From Combretum micranthum (lineage: Eukaryota; Streptophyta; Magnoliopsida; Myrtales; Combretaceae): a DNA stretch of 64,000 nucleotides. Below the pieces are notes generated by a model, which saw nothing but the letters and a program-made list of their open reading frames with translations, was not told where the DNA came from and made no database searches. This document shows, piece by piece, positions 49,460 through 59,930 of the stretch. A program made the translations under genes and the position numbers. The stretch spans positions 1-64,000 of the forward strand of contig JAMXBD010003423.1 of the NCBI GenBank assembly GCA_024138025.1, given 5' to 3'. Each line of letters starts with the position of its first letter. The first letter of the stretch is position 1.

Positions 49460-50504
49460 TGAAAAAGAAGATCATGAGCCAAAGGCAGTACACAAGCAAC
49501 AAAAGCAAATATGTAGTGATAAGCATTCTTAGGCTAAATGCAATGCATCAATTATCCATTATTATCTATTAATTAAGTTTATAAATCAACAAAAGAGTAT
49601 TCAAACTTCAGATACAAGCCACAGGTATTCGGGGTCCTAAGTAATGATACAATGCTCAGGGAGTTGATATAGGCAGTCCGAATACCTATATCTTAAATGA
49701 TATAACGATAAAGAGAAAAGTAATTTCATCTAGGGTAAATACCGTTACTCAACTTTACTTAACTTAATCTACAATATCACTTAATTCAATCGGTCCCACA
49801 AACGTGAACTAAATCATATTATTTCTTCTTAAGAATAAGCAAATGTTATACCGTTACTATTCTCCCTATCAATTACCCACCGAGTCACTTATAAAAGTCA
49901 TGACACCATGACAAGGTAGCCTAAGTGCCTAAACTATCGTGTCTACTAGGACAAGGTTGTCGCTCCCCGGACCAGATTCAACGGCATAGAGCACAATCAA
50001 TACAGACATTTATTAACCCATTTAAATTAAGATTAATTTAAACATGCCTAACCTAGGCAAACTATAACCAAGTTACCATATACCTGAAGCATCTCTCAAT
50101 GGATTAGTTGATGCACTCAACAAAGGATGTAAATCTGTTGCAAGAAATTCATTTTATATCAACATCACCAATTCTCACTTGAGTATTAATAATAAAAAAA
50201 AAATGGTTATTAAGTACTTAACATTCACCAATTTTTAAATAAAACTAATACAATAGCATAACTTGGCATTTATACAAACAATAGGTTCATTAAGACTTTT
50301 AATTAATCACAATTATTTACTACGTAATAACATTCATCAAATTCAAATAAAATTCATATAAAGCTTAACTTAACATTCATATATACAACAGACTCATATA
50401 AGCTTTTTGATTAATCATAAAACTAGACAATAAATAAAAAACAAATATAAAGAAGTAAAACTACAACAAATAAATTTAATAAAGATTTAAAAAAAATCAG
50501 AAAG

Positions 50505-50845
50505 TAATACACCCTTACATACAGGCTGTATTAAGGGTTGTATCAAATGAAACACCCCTATATATAGGCTATTTCAAAGGTTGTATGAACCATGGAAAAA
50601 CACATTATGACTCAGAAAATGAAACACCCTTGGATATGGCCTATATCTAAGACTGTTTCAACCCAGGGGAAAACATATTTTGACATCAAAAAATGAAATA
50701 CCATTGGATATGGCCCATATCCAAGGCTGTTTCAACCCAGAGGAAATGAAATTTAAGATCAAGAGTGATACACCCTTGTATATAGGCTGCATCAAGGGTG
50801 TTTCTTATACACCCTTCCAATCAGGGCGTATATCAGGTGTTCGAA
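50505..50845. repeat. Imperfect palindrome array (ACACCCTT/AAGGGTGT type) in element A
   Basis: Five to six units occur, each with a left arm such as ACACCCTTGTATATAGGCTG or ACACCCTTGGATATGGCC, and a right arm such as CATCAAGGGTGT, or TTTCAACCCAG before the next unit. Units of about 80 bases alternate, with GAAACACCC and CATATTATGAC/CATATTTTGAC spacers. Arms within a unit pair as hairpins. Confidence 0.7.
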
Positions 50846-51901
50846 AATTTTTTACCTCTCCTATTTTAAACTCGATTTTCTCCACTTTTCTCATATCCTA
50901 TTATACCCTAAGCCCAAAATAAACATCTTTCATCATGTCTCATGCAATTATCAACATAAAACAAGTATAAACTCTACTTTAACAACATCAAAAAACTCTC
51001 CACATCACTCAACATAAACCAACTCCATCATCAACTTTCACCAACTTAACATACACAAAACAACTTCAACACGCATCATAACTCATTAACTCCAATACTT
51101 TAACTCAAAACAACATTAGAGGTTACAACAATCTATCTACTACAACTTCAAACATCCAAAAGAATTCTTAAACAACTCAACAACAACTCAACATGACAAG
51201 ATTACTTGTAATCTACCATGAACTAAGTTTTGACAGCAAATTCATGAAACAAAAAGCTATAAATCATCACAAAAAGACATGTGGACTTACCTTAAACTTG
51301 TATATGATGAGTGGGAGTGAATTCTTAGTGAATTGAGCAAAAAACTTGTTTAAATAGGTTAGGAAAATGGGCTTGAAATTTCCCACGAATTTTGGGTCTA
51401 TTTTGAGTTTGTTCTTAGTCTGTTTTGGATGTCTATTTTTTTTTTCCAAATAAAAGTTGATATTTATCTCTTATTGGTTGACTTTTAAGGTAGATTTTGA
51501 AAAAGAACAAGAAGAGCTTTGGGCTTTAAATTTGGCTTGCTTTTAGACTTTGTTTAGTTAACAATTGGAGCTTGGGTTCGGGCTAAGAAAATCTTCTATG
51601 TTAAGCTTTGGTTTTGGGTTGAGTTTGATTTTGAAAACTCAAGTTTAACATGAATTGAAACAACAATAAACACTACTATCAATCACACTAACACATTATA
51701 TTTGTTTTTATCACATATAACTTATGAATCATATATATATTATATATAATTTTTAACAATATCAATCATATAAATCACATTCACACATAAATCATAGAAT
51801 ACACTAATCATGCCATTTATCTATATTACTAATTCATACTAACATATCAATTTTTCATTCAACTCAACACTTAACAAAATTTTATAATTTACTCAAATTA
51901 A

Positions 51902-51923
51902 CATATATATATATATATATATC
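51902..51923. repeat. (TA)n microsatellite near the start of element A
   Basis: About eleven TA units, roughly 60 bases from the TG end of the element on its own strand. Confidence 0.85.
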
Positions 51924-52034
51924 TAATCGTGCATGAAAATTAAGTTATTTCACCAAAAATTTCCAAACATAGCCAATCACCAAACTTGCAACCTCTGGTC
52001 CAATCAAATGAGGGCAAGAGTCAGCATGTGCCAC

Positions 52035-52975
52035 AAGGAACAATCTTGATTTGCCTATAACTTTGAGAAAAGAGAGACATGTTTGTGCCAAATATCCCAT
52101 CTCAAATTATGTAATTTTTTCAAAGTTATCTCCAAAGTACAGAGCTAGCTTAGCATGTGTAAACAGTGAGATCATTCCTAAGAATATTGATGAAGCTTTA
52201 TGACATCCATGGTGGAAGGAAGTAATCTTAAAAGAAATGAGAGCTTTATACCAAAACAATACTTGGGAATTAGTTGACTTGCCTTTGGGTAAGAAAATGG
52301 TTAAAAGCAAATGGGTATTTAATATAAAGTATAGATCTGATGGGAGTGTTAAGTGCTATAAGGCACGGTTACTTGCGCATGGATTCACACAGACATATGG
52401 AATTGACTATGAAGAGACATTTTCTCCAGTTGCAAAGTTTAATTTAATTAGAGTAATACTATCTCTTGTGGCAATTTAGATTGGTCATTACATCAGTTGG
52501 ATGTAAAAAATGATTTTTTAAATGGCGAATTGGAAGAGGAAAATTACATGTAAATTCCACCTGGGTTTCAATTTGATAGCGATAAAGAAAGGTGTGCAAT
52601 TGAAGAAATCCTTGTATAGGTTAACGCAATCTCTAAAAGCTTGATTTACAAAGTTTAGTAATACATTGTTGCAACTAAGGTACAAATAAAGCCAAGCTGA
52701 CCACACCTTGTTTTTCAAACAAGGGAATTTTAGACTCAAGTCAATTTTAGTGGTGTTTGTAGATGATATAATCATCACCGGTGATGATATAATGGAGATA
52801 GACGGTTTGAAGAAGAAAATTAAAGAAGAGTTTAAGACAATAGAGCTTAGGGAGTTGAAATTTTTCTTAGGAATGGAAGTTGCTAGAAATCGGAAGGGAA
52901 TCTTTATTAGTCAATGGAAATACATACTTGACTTGCTAGAAGAAACATCTAAGTTAGGGTACAAGCCTTGACTAC
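52035..52975 (+). pseudogene. Copia reverse transcriptase remnant
   Basis: Text runs DLPITLRKERHVCAKYPISN, then NNTWELVDLPLGKK, KSKWVFNIKYRSDGSVKCYK, HGFTQTYGIDYEETFSPVAK, a broken LDVKNDFLNGEL segment, and LVVFVDDIIITGDD with the catalytic VDD box intact. Several frameshifts and stops lie between these blocks. The enzyme would copy element RNA into DNA in the particle. Confidence 0.85.
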
Positions 52976-53710
52976 TCCTTTACCACAAAATTGGAAAAGT
53001 ACTTTTGCTCTAGTGGATGATATTCCAATTGATAAAGGCCAATATCAAAGGTTAGTAGGAAGGCTAATCTATTTATATCTGTCTAGACCTGACTTGGCTC
53101 ATTATATTACTATGGTTAGCCAAGCGTTGCATTCTCCTACTAAACATCATATGGATGGAGAGAACCATATTCTGAGGTATTTTAAAGGTACTCCAAGTAA
53201 GGGATTATTTATTTGAAAGACACAAAATAGAGATATTGAAGTCTTTGTTGATGCTGATTGGGGAGGTGATATTGTTGATGGAAGATCTACAATTGGGTAT
53301 TATACTAAAGTTTAAGTAATCTTGTAACTTGGAGAAGTAAAAAGCAAAGTGTTGTGACTAGAAGTAGTGCAAAAGCTGAGTACAGAGCAATTGCATAAGG
53401 AATTTGCAAAGCTATTTGGCTCTAAAGGCTCTTACATGAGTTGGGAATAGAAGTTAAGAATACTCATTTATATAATGATAGCCAATCAACATTGAATATA
53501 GTGAAAAATCTACTACAACATCATTGCATGAAACATGCACGATTGGATCGACAATTTATTAAGTATAAAATTGAAGATGGAGGAATAAAATTACAACAAG
53601 TTCCCTCTCGAGATCAAGCTGCTGATGTTCTTACAAAGTCATTATCAAGTAGTCACTTCATAAAAATTCTATGTAAGCTAGGAATGATAGATATCACTTC
53701 CTTAGCTTAA
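52976..53710 (+). pseudogene. Copia connection and RNase H remnant
   Basis: The text includes YQRLVGRLIYLYLSRPDL, VFVDADWGGDIVDGRSTIGY, RSKKQSVVTRSSAKAEYRAI and LYNDSQSTLNIVKNLLQHH, then the C-terminal DVLTKSLSSSHF. The usual acidic residues of RNase H are visible in DADWG and AKAEYR. Stops and frameshifts break the frame. It ends just before the polypurine tract. Confidence 0.85.
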
Positions 53711-53715
53711 GGAGG
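53709..53715 (+). other. Polypurine tract of the copia element
   Basis: AAGGAGGG lies directly before the 3' LTR, where plus-strand synthesis would be primed. Confidence 0.7.
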
Positions 53716-53784
53716 GGTTAGGATTTTAGATTTTTTATTATCCGGGCAATGTTTTATTTTTCTGTTATATACATTTTATTTTCA
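53716..53784 (+). repeat. Copia 3' LTR, 69 bp
   Basis: It begins GGTTAGGATTTTAG (a decayed TGTTAGG is likely) and ends TTTTATTTTCA. It matches the 5' LTR apart from indels in A/T runs and a few substitutions. AAGTC follows. Confidence 0.75.
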
Positions 53785-53789
53785 AAGTC

Positions 53790-54890
53790 TAAGCCACATC
53801 ATATCATCAAAACCTATCAACACTCTACCCTTGAGAAGACACCTCCATACACTATTCCCTCTCTACATAACGCTACCTCCTTAAGTCACTAATATGTTGA
53901 ATTCCTAAATTCTTCTGCCCTAATACCCCACACACCTAACCCCCCTAACACCCCCACCCCCTTAATCTTTAACAATACCTTCATCATATCAGCACTTAAA
54001 ATGTTATCCACTAAAAGGTCAGATGATCAAAGGCTACAATTTCAGGATTCTCATACTAGAAAGAAACCCCTAAGATCACTTCTTCCTTGAGAAAGAGGAG
54101 AACACCTAGATGGTAAGTGCCTAAAAACAAGAAGATTGATAGTATGGCTTAGGAAGAAGACTATATGTTAAATTTTTTAATATCCACACCTATCGCCTTC
54201 CACCATGACTTTTCAAGTGACCATGGTAGCCGGCCAAAATTAGCTACACGTGAGCCATGATCATCATTAGCTAGAATAATCAAGTATTAGGGCCTGTCTT
54301 GATAATTCAACACCTTAGGGAACTCATATGCAAGCATAATCCTAGTATCGTGTTCTTAATGGAGATAAAGAACAAGACCAGATGCCTATATGCTATTAGA
54401 AGAAGGTTGAGATTTAACAATGAAATCTATGTACCACCTATTGGACTTTCAAGTGGTCTGCTCTTAGGTGGACAAATGATGTAGGTATCGACCTATAAAA
54501 CTGTGACAAAAATCACATCAAATCCATAGTTTAGCTTGCTAACAATTCTTTTTTCTCACATCTCATGGATATGTGTGAATCCAATCTAAAGAAGATGGCA
54601 GATATTCTGGACTAATCTTGTGAATACTGGGGTCTTTGTAATCTTTTCCTAGCTATGCGTGAGTAACTTCGATGATGTACATTTCAGCTATGGAAAGGAA
54701 GGAAGAAATCCTTAATGTACAAGGCTAATGATGCAATTTAACACAATGGTCCTTAATGCTAATCTAAATGATTTAGAATTTCAAGGGCCTTGGTTCACTT
54801 GGTTTAACAAGAGAGAGGATGAAAGAATGGTCTAAGAGAGAATTGACAGAACCTTATCATCTCTTTAATGGCTCCATAAATACATTATCT
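53790..54890 (+). pseudogene. L1-type LINE: end of ORF1 and ORF2 endonuclease remnant
   Basis: ORF2 begins near 54257 with the plant L1 start style: SxNNQVLGPV (normally WNCQGLG; the Trp is now TAG), then IQHLRELICKHNPSIVFLME. The C-terminal part of the endonuclease has DLEFQGPWFTWFNKREDERM and ERIDRTLSSL. The endonuclease would nick target DNA to prime reverse transcription. Several stops and shifts show decay. The hAT element at 54897 interrupts it right after YIISQ. Confidence 0.8.
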
Positions 54891-54896
54891 CCCAAG
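54889..54896 (+). repeat. Target-site duplication of hAT element, left
   Basis: CTCCCAAG here and CTTCCAAG at 56785-56792, 7 of 8 alike. Confidence 0.75.
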
Positions 54897-56784
54897 TAGG
54901 CATGGTAAATAAGTTGTGGTACGTAGTTGCAAGTGTGACACTCAAAGGAAAAAGACAAAAGCACAAGCATGCACTAGCAGACACTCGACACGCAAAATAA
55001 GTAGGTAGACACGATACGTAAAACACGCGAACCAATACATGGACCTCTTTCCTAAAATGATAATGTAAAAAATTAATGATATATGATCTTTTTTTTATTT
55101 TTAAAAAATTGTATTTAAATAATATAATTTGTTTTGTTTTATTATTTTAATTAAATCTATTTATCTTTTTAAATAATTAAATATCTTTAGTATGTTTTAC
55201 TTTTTAAAAATGATTTCAAATATATCAACATATTAACTTGAATTTTTTTAGCAAATAAATAAACGAAAGAATTGAATAATAGTAATTAAATTATATTAAA
55301 TGTTAAACTTGATAAATTAATTTATTTAGAATAATTGTAAATTATTAAATAAATGAAATTAATAAATACATTGGGATTGGTGGAAAATAAAATTTTTAAT
55401 AATTTTTTTATTTTTTACAAATTACAAGGAGATTTGAAAAAAAAAAAAAGATTATGAATTACATACACTCCACCTCATATTTAACCTTGACCATCTCATT
55501 CTAGAATCCTTCAGCCCTATCCCTTTGTTCCATCTATGCTTGTGGCTACAATTCCGCTGGTGATGATGACCCTCCGATCATGAGTCACTTTCCTTGGGCC
55601 ATTAAAAGTGTAGGTCAGTCTACTTCCTATCATCAACATCAAACCAATCTTTCAACCACACACATGCTTCAATAATTTCTACTTTTAGCTTATGGCGATG
55701 CAAATCGATGACCCATCCGCCCAAATTGAAAGCTCAGTCCGATGAAATTGTTGAAGCTGAAGAAACCAAAACATCTTGTGCTACTAGTAAAAGTAATGAC
55801 ATCACGTGTGTTCTCTTCTTCTACCAGCCAAGCACATTGAAATCATCCCCCTCCCTTTCTACTCCCTCTGCTTGTTCTTCCTCTTGGGGTGGTTGTACCT
55901 TATACACTAGCATGTCACTGAAGACTTCTTGAGAACTCCTACGACTGCTCCCAACATTCTGGTCAATTTGTTTACTTCTCTTGGAAAACCCCTAAGATAA
56001 GTAACTATTGGTTCTTTGTGGTAAGGATGGTTATGGAGTTGCCTGATCACGACACTGATACAAGTCTTTGAGTAAATTCGTTGCACTAGTATCAAGACTT
56101 GTGAGATGTGTTTTCGAATCATCCACACCAACATTCCTGTGGAATTCCTCAAGTAGTGCTTTAGTTGCATGGAACCTATATCGTTGATCTAGCATCATTG
56201 CAACATGAAAGAGTAAGGGAAGTGGGACAAAATACTCTCATATTTTACCTACCATTGCAAACATAGTAGCAACTAGATCAAGATTGCGACAGTAGTTACT
56301 TAGCACATATGATATGTCAATTAGATTGGGAAGTATACAGTTGCTGGTATGGATGTAGCAACTAAACAAATGTTGCATTGTGCCAAGAAATGTCTTAAGG
56401 ACCTCTTTTAAGTGTGCATGTTATTCTCTAGTCTTGCTCCTACAGTAGACCAACTTATTTGAGTAATTTCCATAGTCAAAATTTCGAGAAACTAATAACC
56501 TATTGGAAAAAAAATGCAAGTTAGAAAAACGAATAAACCAAAAACCATATAAATTGTGTGAAATCAAACTCAATTAAAGGCACACAACATGGCACGTGAA
56601 GGCATGCGACATAGCACATAAATAAATGGGCTGGCATGGCTTAACACGCAAAAAAAAAAGCACACGAAGCACGACACTCGAGATATGTACACACAAATGG
56701 GTCGAGCATGTTAAAGCAAGAGGTATGCAAAGTATATAAAATTTAACACGCAGATAACATGGCACGACCCATTTACCATGCCTA
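54897..56784 (-). mobile_element. hAT transposon, 1888 bp, decayed, inside LINE ORF2
   Basis: The terminal inverted repeats are TAGGCATGGTAAAT and its exact complement at 56771-56784, with an 8-bp target duplication. Next to both ends are clusters of ACACG/CACGA words (54930-55030 and 56580-56765), as expected for subterminal transposase binding sites. A decayed transposase lies on the minus strand. Removal of the element rejoins the LINE frame as YIISQAIHSG. An A/T-rich stretch at 55060-55450 separates the left subterminal block from the coding remnant. Confidence 0.85.
55530..56310 (-). pseudogene. hAT transposase remnant
   Basis: On the minus strand, in broken frames, PLLFHVAMMLDQRYRF matches the LDPRYK region of the RNase H-like core. 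Further on come FNVLGW and LLLVAQDVLV.SASTISSD and then AFNLGGWVIDLHRHKL and EACVWLKDWF, the C-terminal hATC dimerisation domain of the RICESLEEPER/DAYSLEEPER type. The N-terminal zinc finger was not found. Stops and shifts make it non-functional. Confidence 0.75.
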
Positions 56785-56792
56785 CTTCCAAG

Positions 56793-57962
56793 CGATACAT
56801 AGTGGAATGGTTGGTTTTAATCATGTTGCCCTTGTGGTAGAGTTACTCTTCACAGACAAGAAAAGTAAGAGAGTATTCAAATTTGAAAATATGTGGACAA
56901 CCATTGAAAGTTGTAAAGGGGTTATAAGTGAACATCCTCTAAGAAAACATCCATTTTTTCTTAGATTCAAGCTAAAAAAGAAAAAAATGCAATATCAAGT
57001 TGAAAGTGTGGAATAAGGATGCCTTCCCCAACAATTCTCAGGAAATAAGAAGAAATCAAATGGGAACTATTAAAAAAAAAAAAGAACTCATATGGACTGA
57101 AATGGAAAAATTGCTACTCAATCGACTTAACCAATTTTGGAAAAAGGGAGGAATTGTATTGGAGACAACGATATAAAGTTAGCTGGTTAAGGAAAGGTGA
57201 TAGGAACAAATTTTTTTTTCATCAATCTACCCTTACAATAGAAAGAGACACAAAATTTTTAGATTAAATGATAAGGAAGGTCGATGGATTAATGATGAAG
57301 AGACCATCATGATCACCTTTCAAAGATTCTATAGATATATCTTATTATCAAATAGAGGATGAGATTTAGACAATGTTTTGGGGTTTGTTCCCTCATTATT
57401 AAGTGGAGAGATGAACGAAGCTTTAGGGAAGCTCGTTCTCTAAAAGAAAGTAAGGTTGTCACACACTGATCTGGGGCACTAAAAGTACTAGGCCCTAATG
57501 GCTATTCGGCTATCTTCCATTAGCAAAATTGGTTGTTGTGAGTAACGGCATTGTGGATACAATACTCTCTTTCTTTAGCACAAGTACCCTCCCTCCCTCT
57601 CTTAATTCTAATGAAATAGTGCTAATTCCTTGAATCCACTATCCGTAGGAGGTTGGACACTTTTGTCCTATTGGTGTATAGTATTTTATATACAAAATCA
57701 TCTCCATAGTCTTAGTTAACTATTGTACACCTTTTTCTAAATAAGTCAATCTTTGAGCCCCAAGGTGCATCTGTTAGGGGTCATTTCATACATGATAATA
57801 ATATTGTTGCCCATGAGTTATTCCATTACCCAAGGACCAAGCACTCTAGTGGCACAAAATATTATGGTCTGTAACTTGGTATGAAGAAAACCTATGATAG
57901 AGTAGACTAAGAGGAGTCTTAGTTCAAATTAACTTTTATGATGCTTCGGTTAACTGGGTAAT
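56793..57962 (+). pseudogene. L1-type LINE ORF2, linker and start of reverse transcriptase
   Basis: After the hAT element the frame continues with KSKRVFKFENMWTT (normally W in FRFE..W) and ELYWRQRYKVSWLRKGDRNK, followed by FFHQSTLTIERD, the plant L1 linker. Then come ALKVLGPNGYSAIF (normally KAPGPDGF), and MKKTYDRVD (normally MSKAYDRVEW), the first reverse transcriptase blocks. There are stops and shifts. The text stops at VNWV, where element B is inserted. Confidence 0.8.
57958..57962 (+). repeat. Target-site duplication of element B, left
   Basis: GTAAT here and at 59842-59846. Joining the flanks gives NWVMDCIISISY, continuous LINE reverse transcriptase text. Confidence 0.8.
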
Positions 57963-59841
57963 TGTAATATAAAGATAAATAAATTATAAAGAAGGGTAAA
58001 TGTGTCATTTGATATAAAATAAGAGGATTTTATGGTCAACCCTAAAGTATATAAAAGAATTATTAAGAAGGGAAGTGTCAAAGGATATTAAATAAGAAGG
58101 TTTTATAGTCAAAGTTTAAATATAATTGTATTGTGTTTACATGGTAAAGACTTGATTAAGAATGGATTTTGACAAAGTGTACACTGGCTTCAATGCCTCC
58201 GGCATAGGCTACTTAAATTGGACATGAACCTAGCATTTTTCCTAAGCAATATGCCTCTATAAATAGATCCTTAGACCTTCGATTTCCCTACACTTCTTTA
58301 TCAGACAAACTCAAGGTATGTGGGTCTAATCTTGGTCTTTTTCAATTCCTTTCCTTTCCTTAGATAGATAAATCTAATTCTAGTTTTGTATACGAATGAA
58401 GGAGATTCAGGAATCTATAGGAACCTTAAAGCTGATTTTGAGAGTTTCAGTTTCAAATCAAAGTAAAGATAAGATCTCTATCAAAGTTTTATAGTTTTTG
58501 AGATTGATAGATTATAGGAACGTGATTATAGCGATAGTATATTATTTGTGATGGGAGAATTGACTGAACGAATTAGTGTTTCTATTGCGAACAAGATTTG
58601 CAAGATCTAGGTAAGTATGAATCCATTCTTCATCTGTGGATTTAAAGTTACGAACTTTCATAGTTGTTTTACTCATAGAAGTTAGTGTATATATGTGTGT
58701 ATGTGTTATGAAGGGAATTTGTGGAGATTCGTTAAGAATTTTGGAGAATTTGTGAAAAGTTTCTGTGAAGTGCAAATGGGATAACAATTGTGTTGATCTT
58801 CGATTAGATTTATGGAATTAGGGTTAGGGTTTGATATTGTTATTACAATTGAAATTGATTTCGACATATGTTGTTAAACAGAAATATTGCAATATTAGGG
58901 TTCCCTTTCAATTAGAAGTTTCTATTGGATAGATTGGGATTGAAGGAAAATCTAGGTATGACCTTACCTTGTTTGCTGCTTGTGCATGTAGGATTAGAAA
59001 ATAATTTGACTAAATCCTATCCGACATATAAATTGTAAAGAGTGTTGATTGTGTATGGCTTTGCTTAGTAAAGACTACGTAGAGTGTGACAATAACGAGG
59101 CACTCTGATGATCTTTGTGTGTCGTTGTCCTTAGTGGAGTTACACTTGAAAATGATTCCGGTAGATTAGGAGTCGTTTCGGTTTGTATGGCGGAATGCAA
59201 TGATGTGGCGGGAGTACCCAACATCAATATGTTATATATAAACTATTTTATATAAAATTGCGAATCGGAGTCATGAGTTACTCTAGGCTTAGGACTAGTT
59301 GCAAATGGTCATAAACTGTGTTGTTTGCAGGCTAATGAAAAGATAACAATTTGTGCTTGTTACATTAGAATCTAAGTTGTATGTGAAATTGTGTTTTGCA
59401 TGATCATGTGCATGTGTTTTTTGTTTGACGTACTAGCGTTTTTCTCTCAATAGTTATATTCCCAGGTACAAGTGAAGATTCCATTATCTATGATTTGACG
59501 AGATACGACATATTCGTGGATTATGAGGATGGCGATAATGGATTAGACTACCCATCTAAGGATCAGTAGATTTTTGGGTATGAAAGTAGGCAAGAATAGT
59601 TATTGAGAACATATGGAGATTTGGTGTTTTAAAACTTTATGGAACTTGTTATTAGGTTTCTTTGATTTAGAAGATTTGAAGTTTTGGATTGTATAGTTCA
59701 TGAGATTTAAAGTATCCATTTATCAGAGTTTTGATGATTTGAATTGACAACTGGTGGATTTAGTATATTATAGCTTTAGAGTGTTCTTAACAAGATAAGG
59801 ACACATGGGGAGTTGTAATGCTTTTAATTTAGGACATTATA
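57963..59841 (+). mobile_element. LTR-like element B, 1879 bp (probable solo LTR) inside LINE
   Basis: It begins TGTAATATAAAG and ends TTTAGGACATTATA, with a 5-bp target duplication. The terminal A of TA stands where CA is expected. It shares with element C the general order of text, and with A, C and D the acceptor-plus-short-frame feature (59465-59569). A reduced version of the GC-rich array is near 58175-58215 (GTACACTGGC, GCCTCCGGCATAGGC). No coding region of a retrotransposon is present. Confidence 0.75.
59465..59569 (+). other. Short acidic frame after splice-acceptor-like site, element B
   Basis: TACTAGCG, a T/C-rich stretch and TTCCCAG|GTACA precede an open frame ending at TAG 59567-59569. 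Part of the peptide is RYDIFVDYEDGDNGLDY. Phase at the AG matches elements C and D. Function unknown. Confidence 0.45.
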
Positions 59842-59930
59842 GTAATGGATTGTATTATCTCAATTTCATATCACCTTCTTGTTAACATTAAAATGGTACC
59901 AAGAGTAAAAGAGGATTGTTGGAGTGACAA
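59842..59930 (+). pseudogene. L1-type LINE reverse transcriptase, last recognisable fragment
   Basis: MDCIISISYHLLVN corresponds to the plant L1 block C(I/V)S(T/S)VSYSVLVNG just before the RGLRQGDPLSP motif, which is decayed here. No later LINE text was recognised, so the element is truncated at its 3' end near here. Confidence 0.65.

Larger units (their letters stand above)
48978..51979 (-). mobile_element. LTR-like element A, 3002 bp (probable solo LTR) inside copia
   Basis: On its own strand it starts TGATTGGC (51979) and ends GGTCCTTACA (48978), so it has the TG...CA ends and the 5-bp duplication of an LTR retrotransposon. No internal region, primer site or pol frame is present, so it is most simply a solo LTR left by recombination, of a long-LTR gypsy-like family. 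It carries a palindrome array (50505-50845) and the acceptor-plus-acidic-frame feature (49379-49459). Similarity to element D is clear over the last kilobase. Confidence 0.8.
46390..53784 (+). mobile_element. Ty1/copia retrotransposon with very short LTRs, decayed, nested in a LINE
   Basis: Two LTRs of 76 and 69 bp enclose remnants of gag, protease, integrase, reverse transcriptase and RNase H in copia order. The element is flanked by AAGTC duplications. A 3002-bp LTR-like element splits it at 48978-51979; without that, the copia body is 4393 bp. Frameshifts and stops affect every domain, and the pre-integrase region and the start of integrase are missing between protease and integrase. The element lies between ORF1 and ORF2 of the LINE. 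It cannot move by itself. Confidence 0.88.

Noticed and set aside
50505..50845. Possible CRISPR array (regular short repeats with spacers)
   Set aside because: The units are imperfect, partly palindromic and variable, lie within a plant LTR-like element, and no cas genes are present; the genome is eukaryotic.
46390..53784. Functional retrotransposon reading
   Set aside because: Stops in the protease active site, missing pre-integrase region, frameshifts in every domain and a 3-kb insertion show that it is dead.
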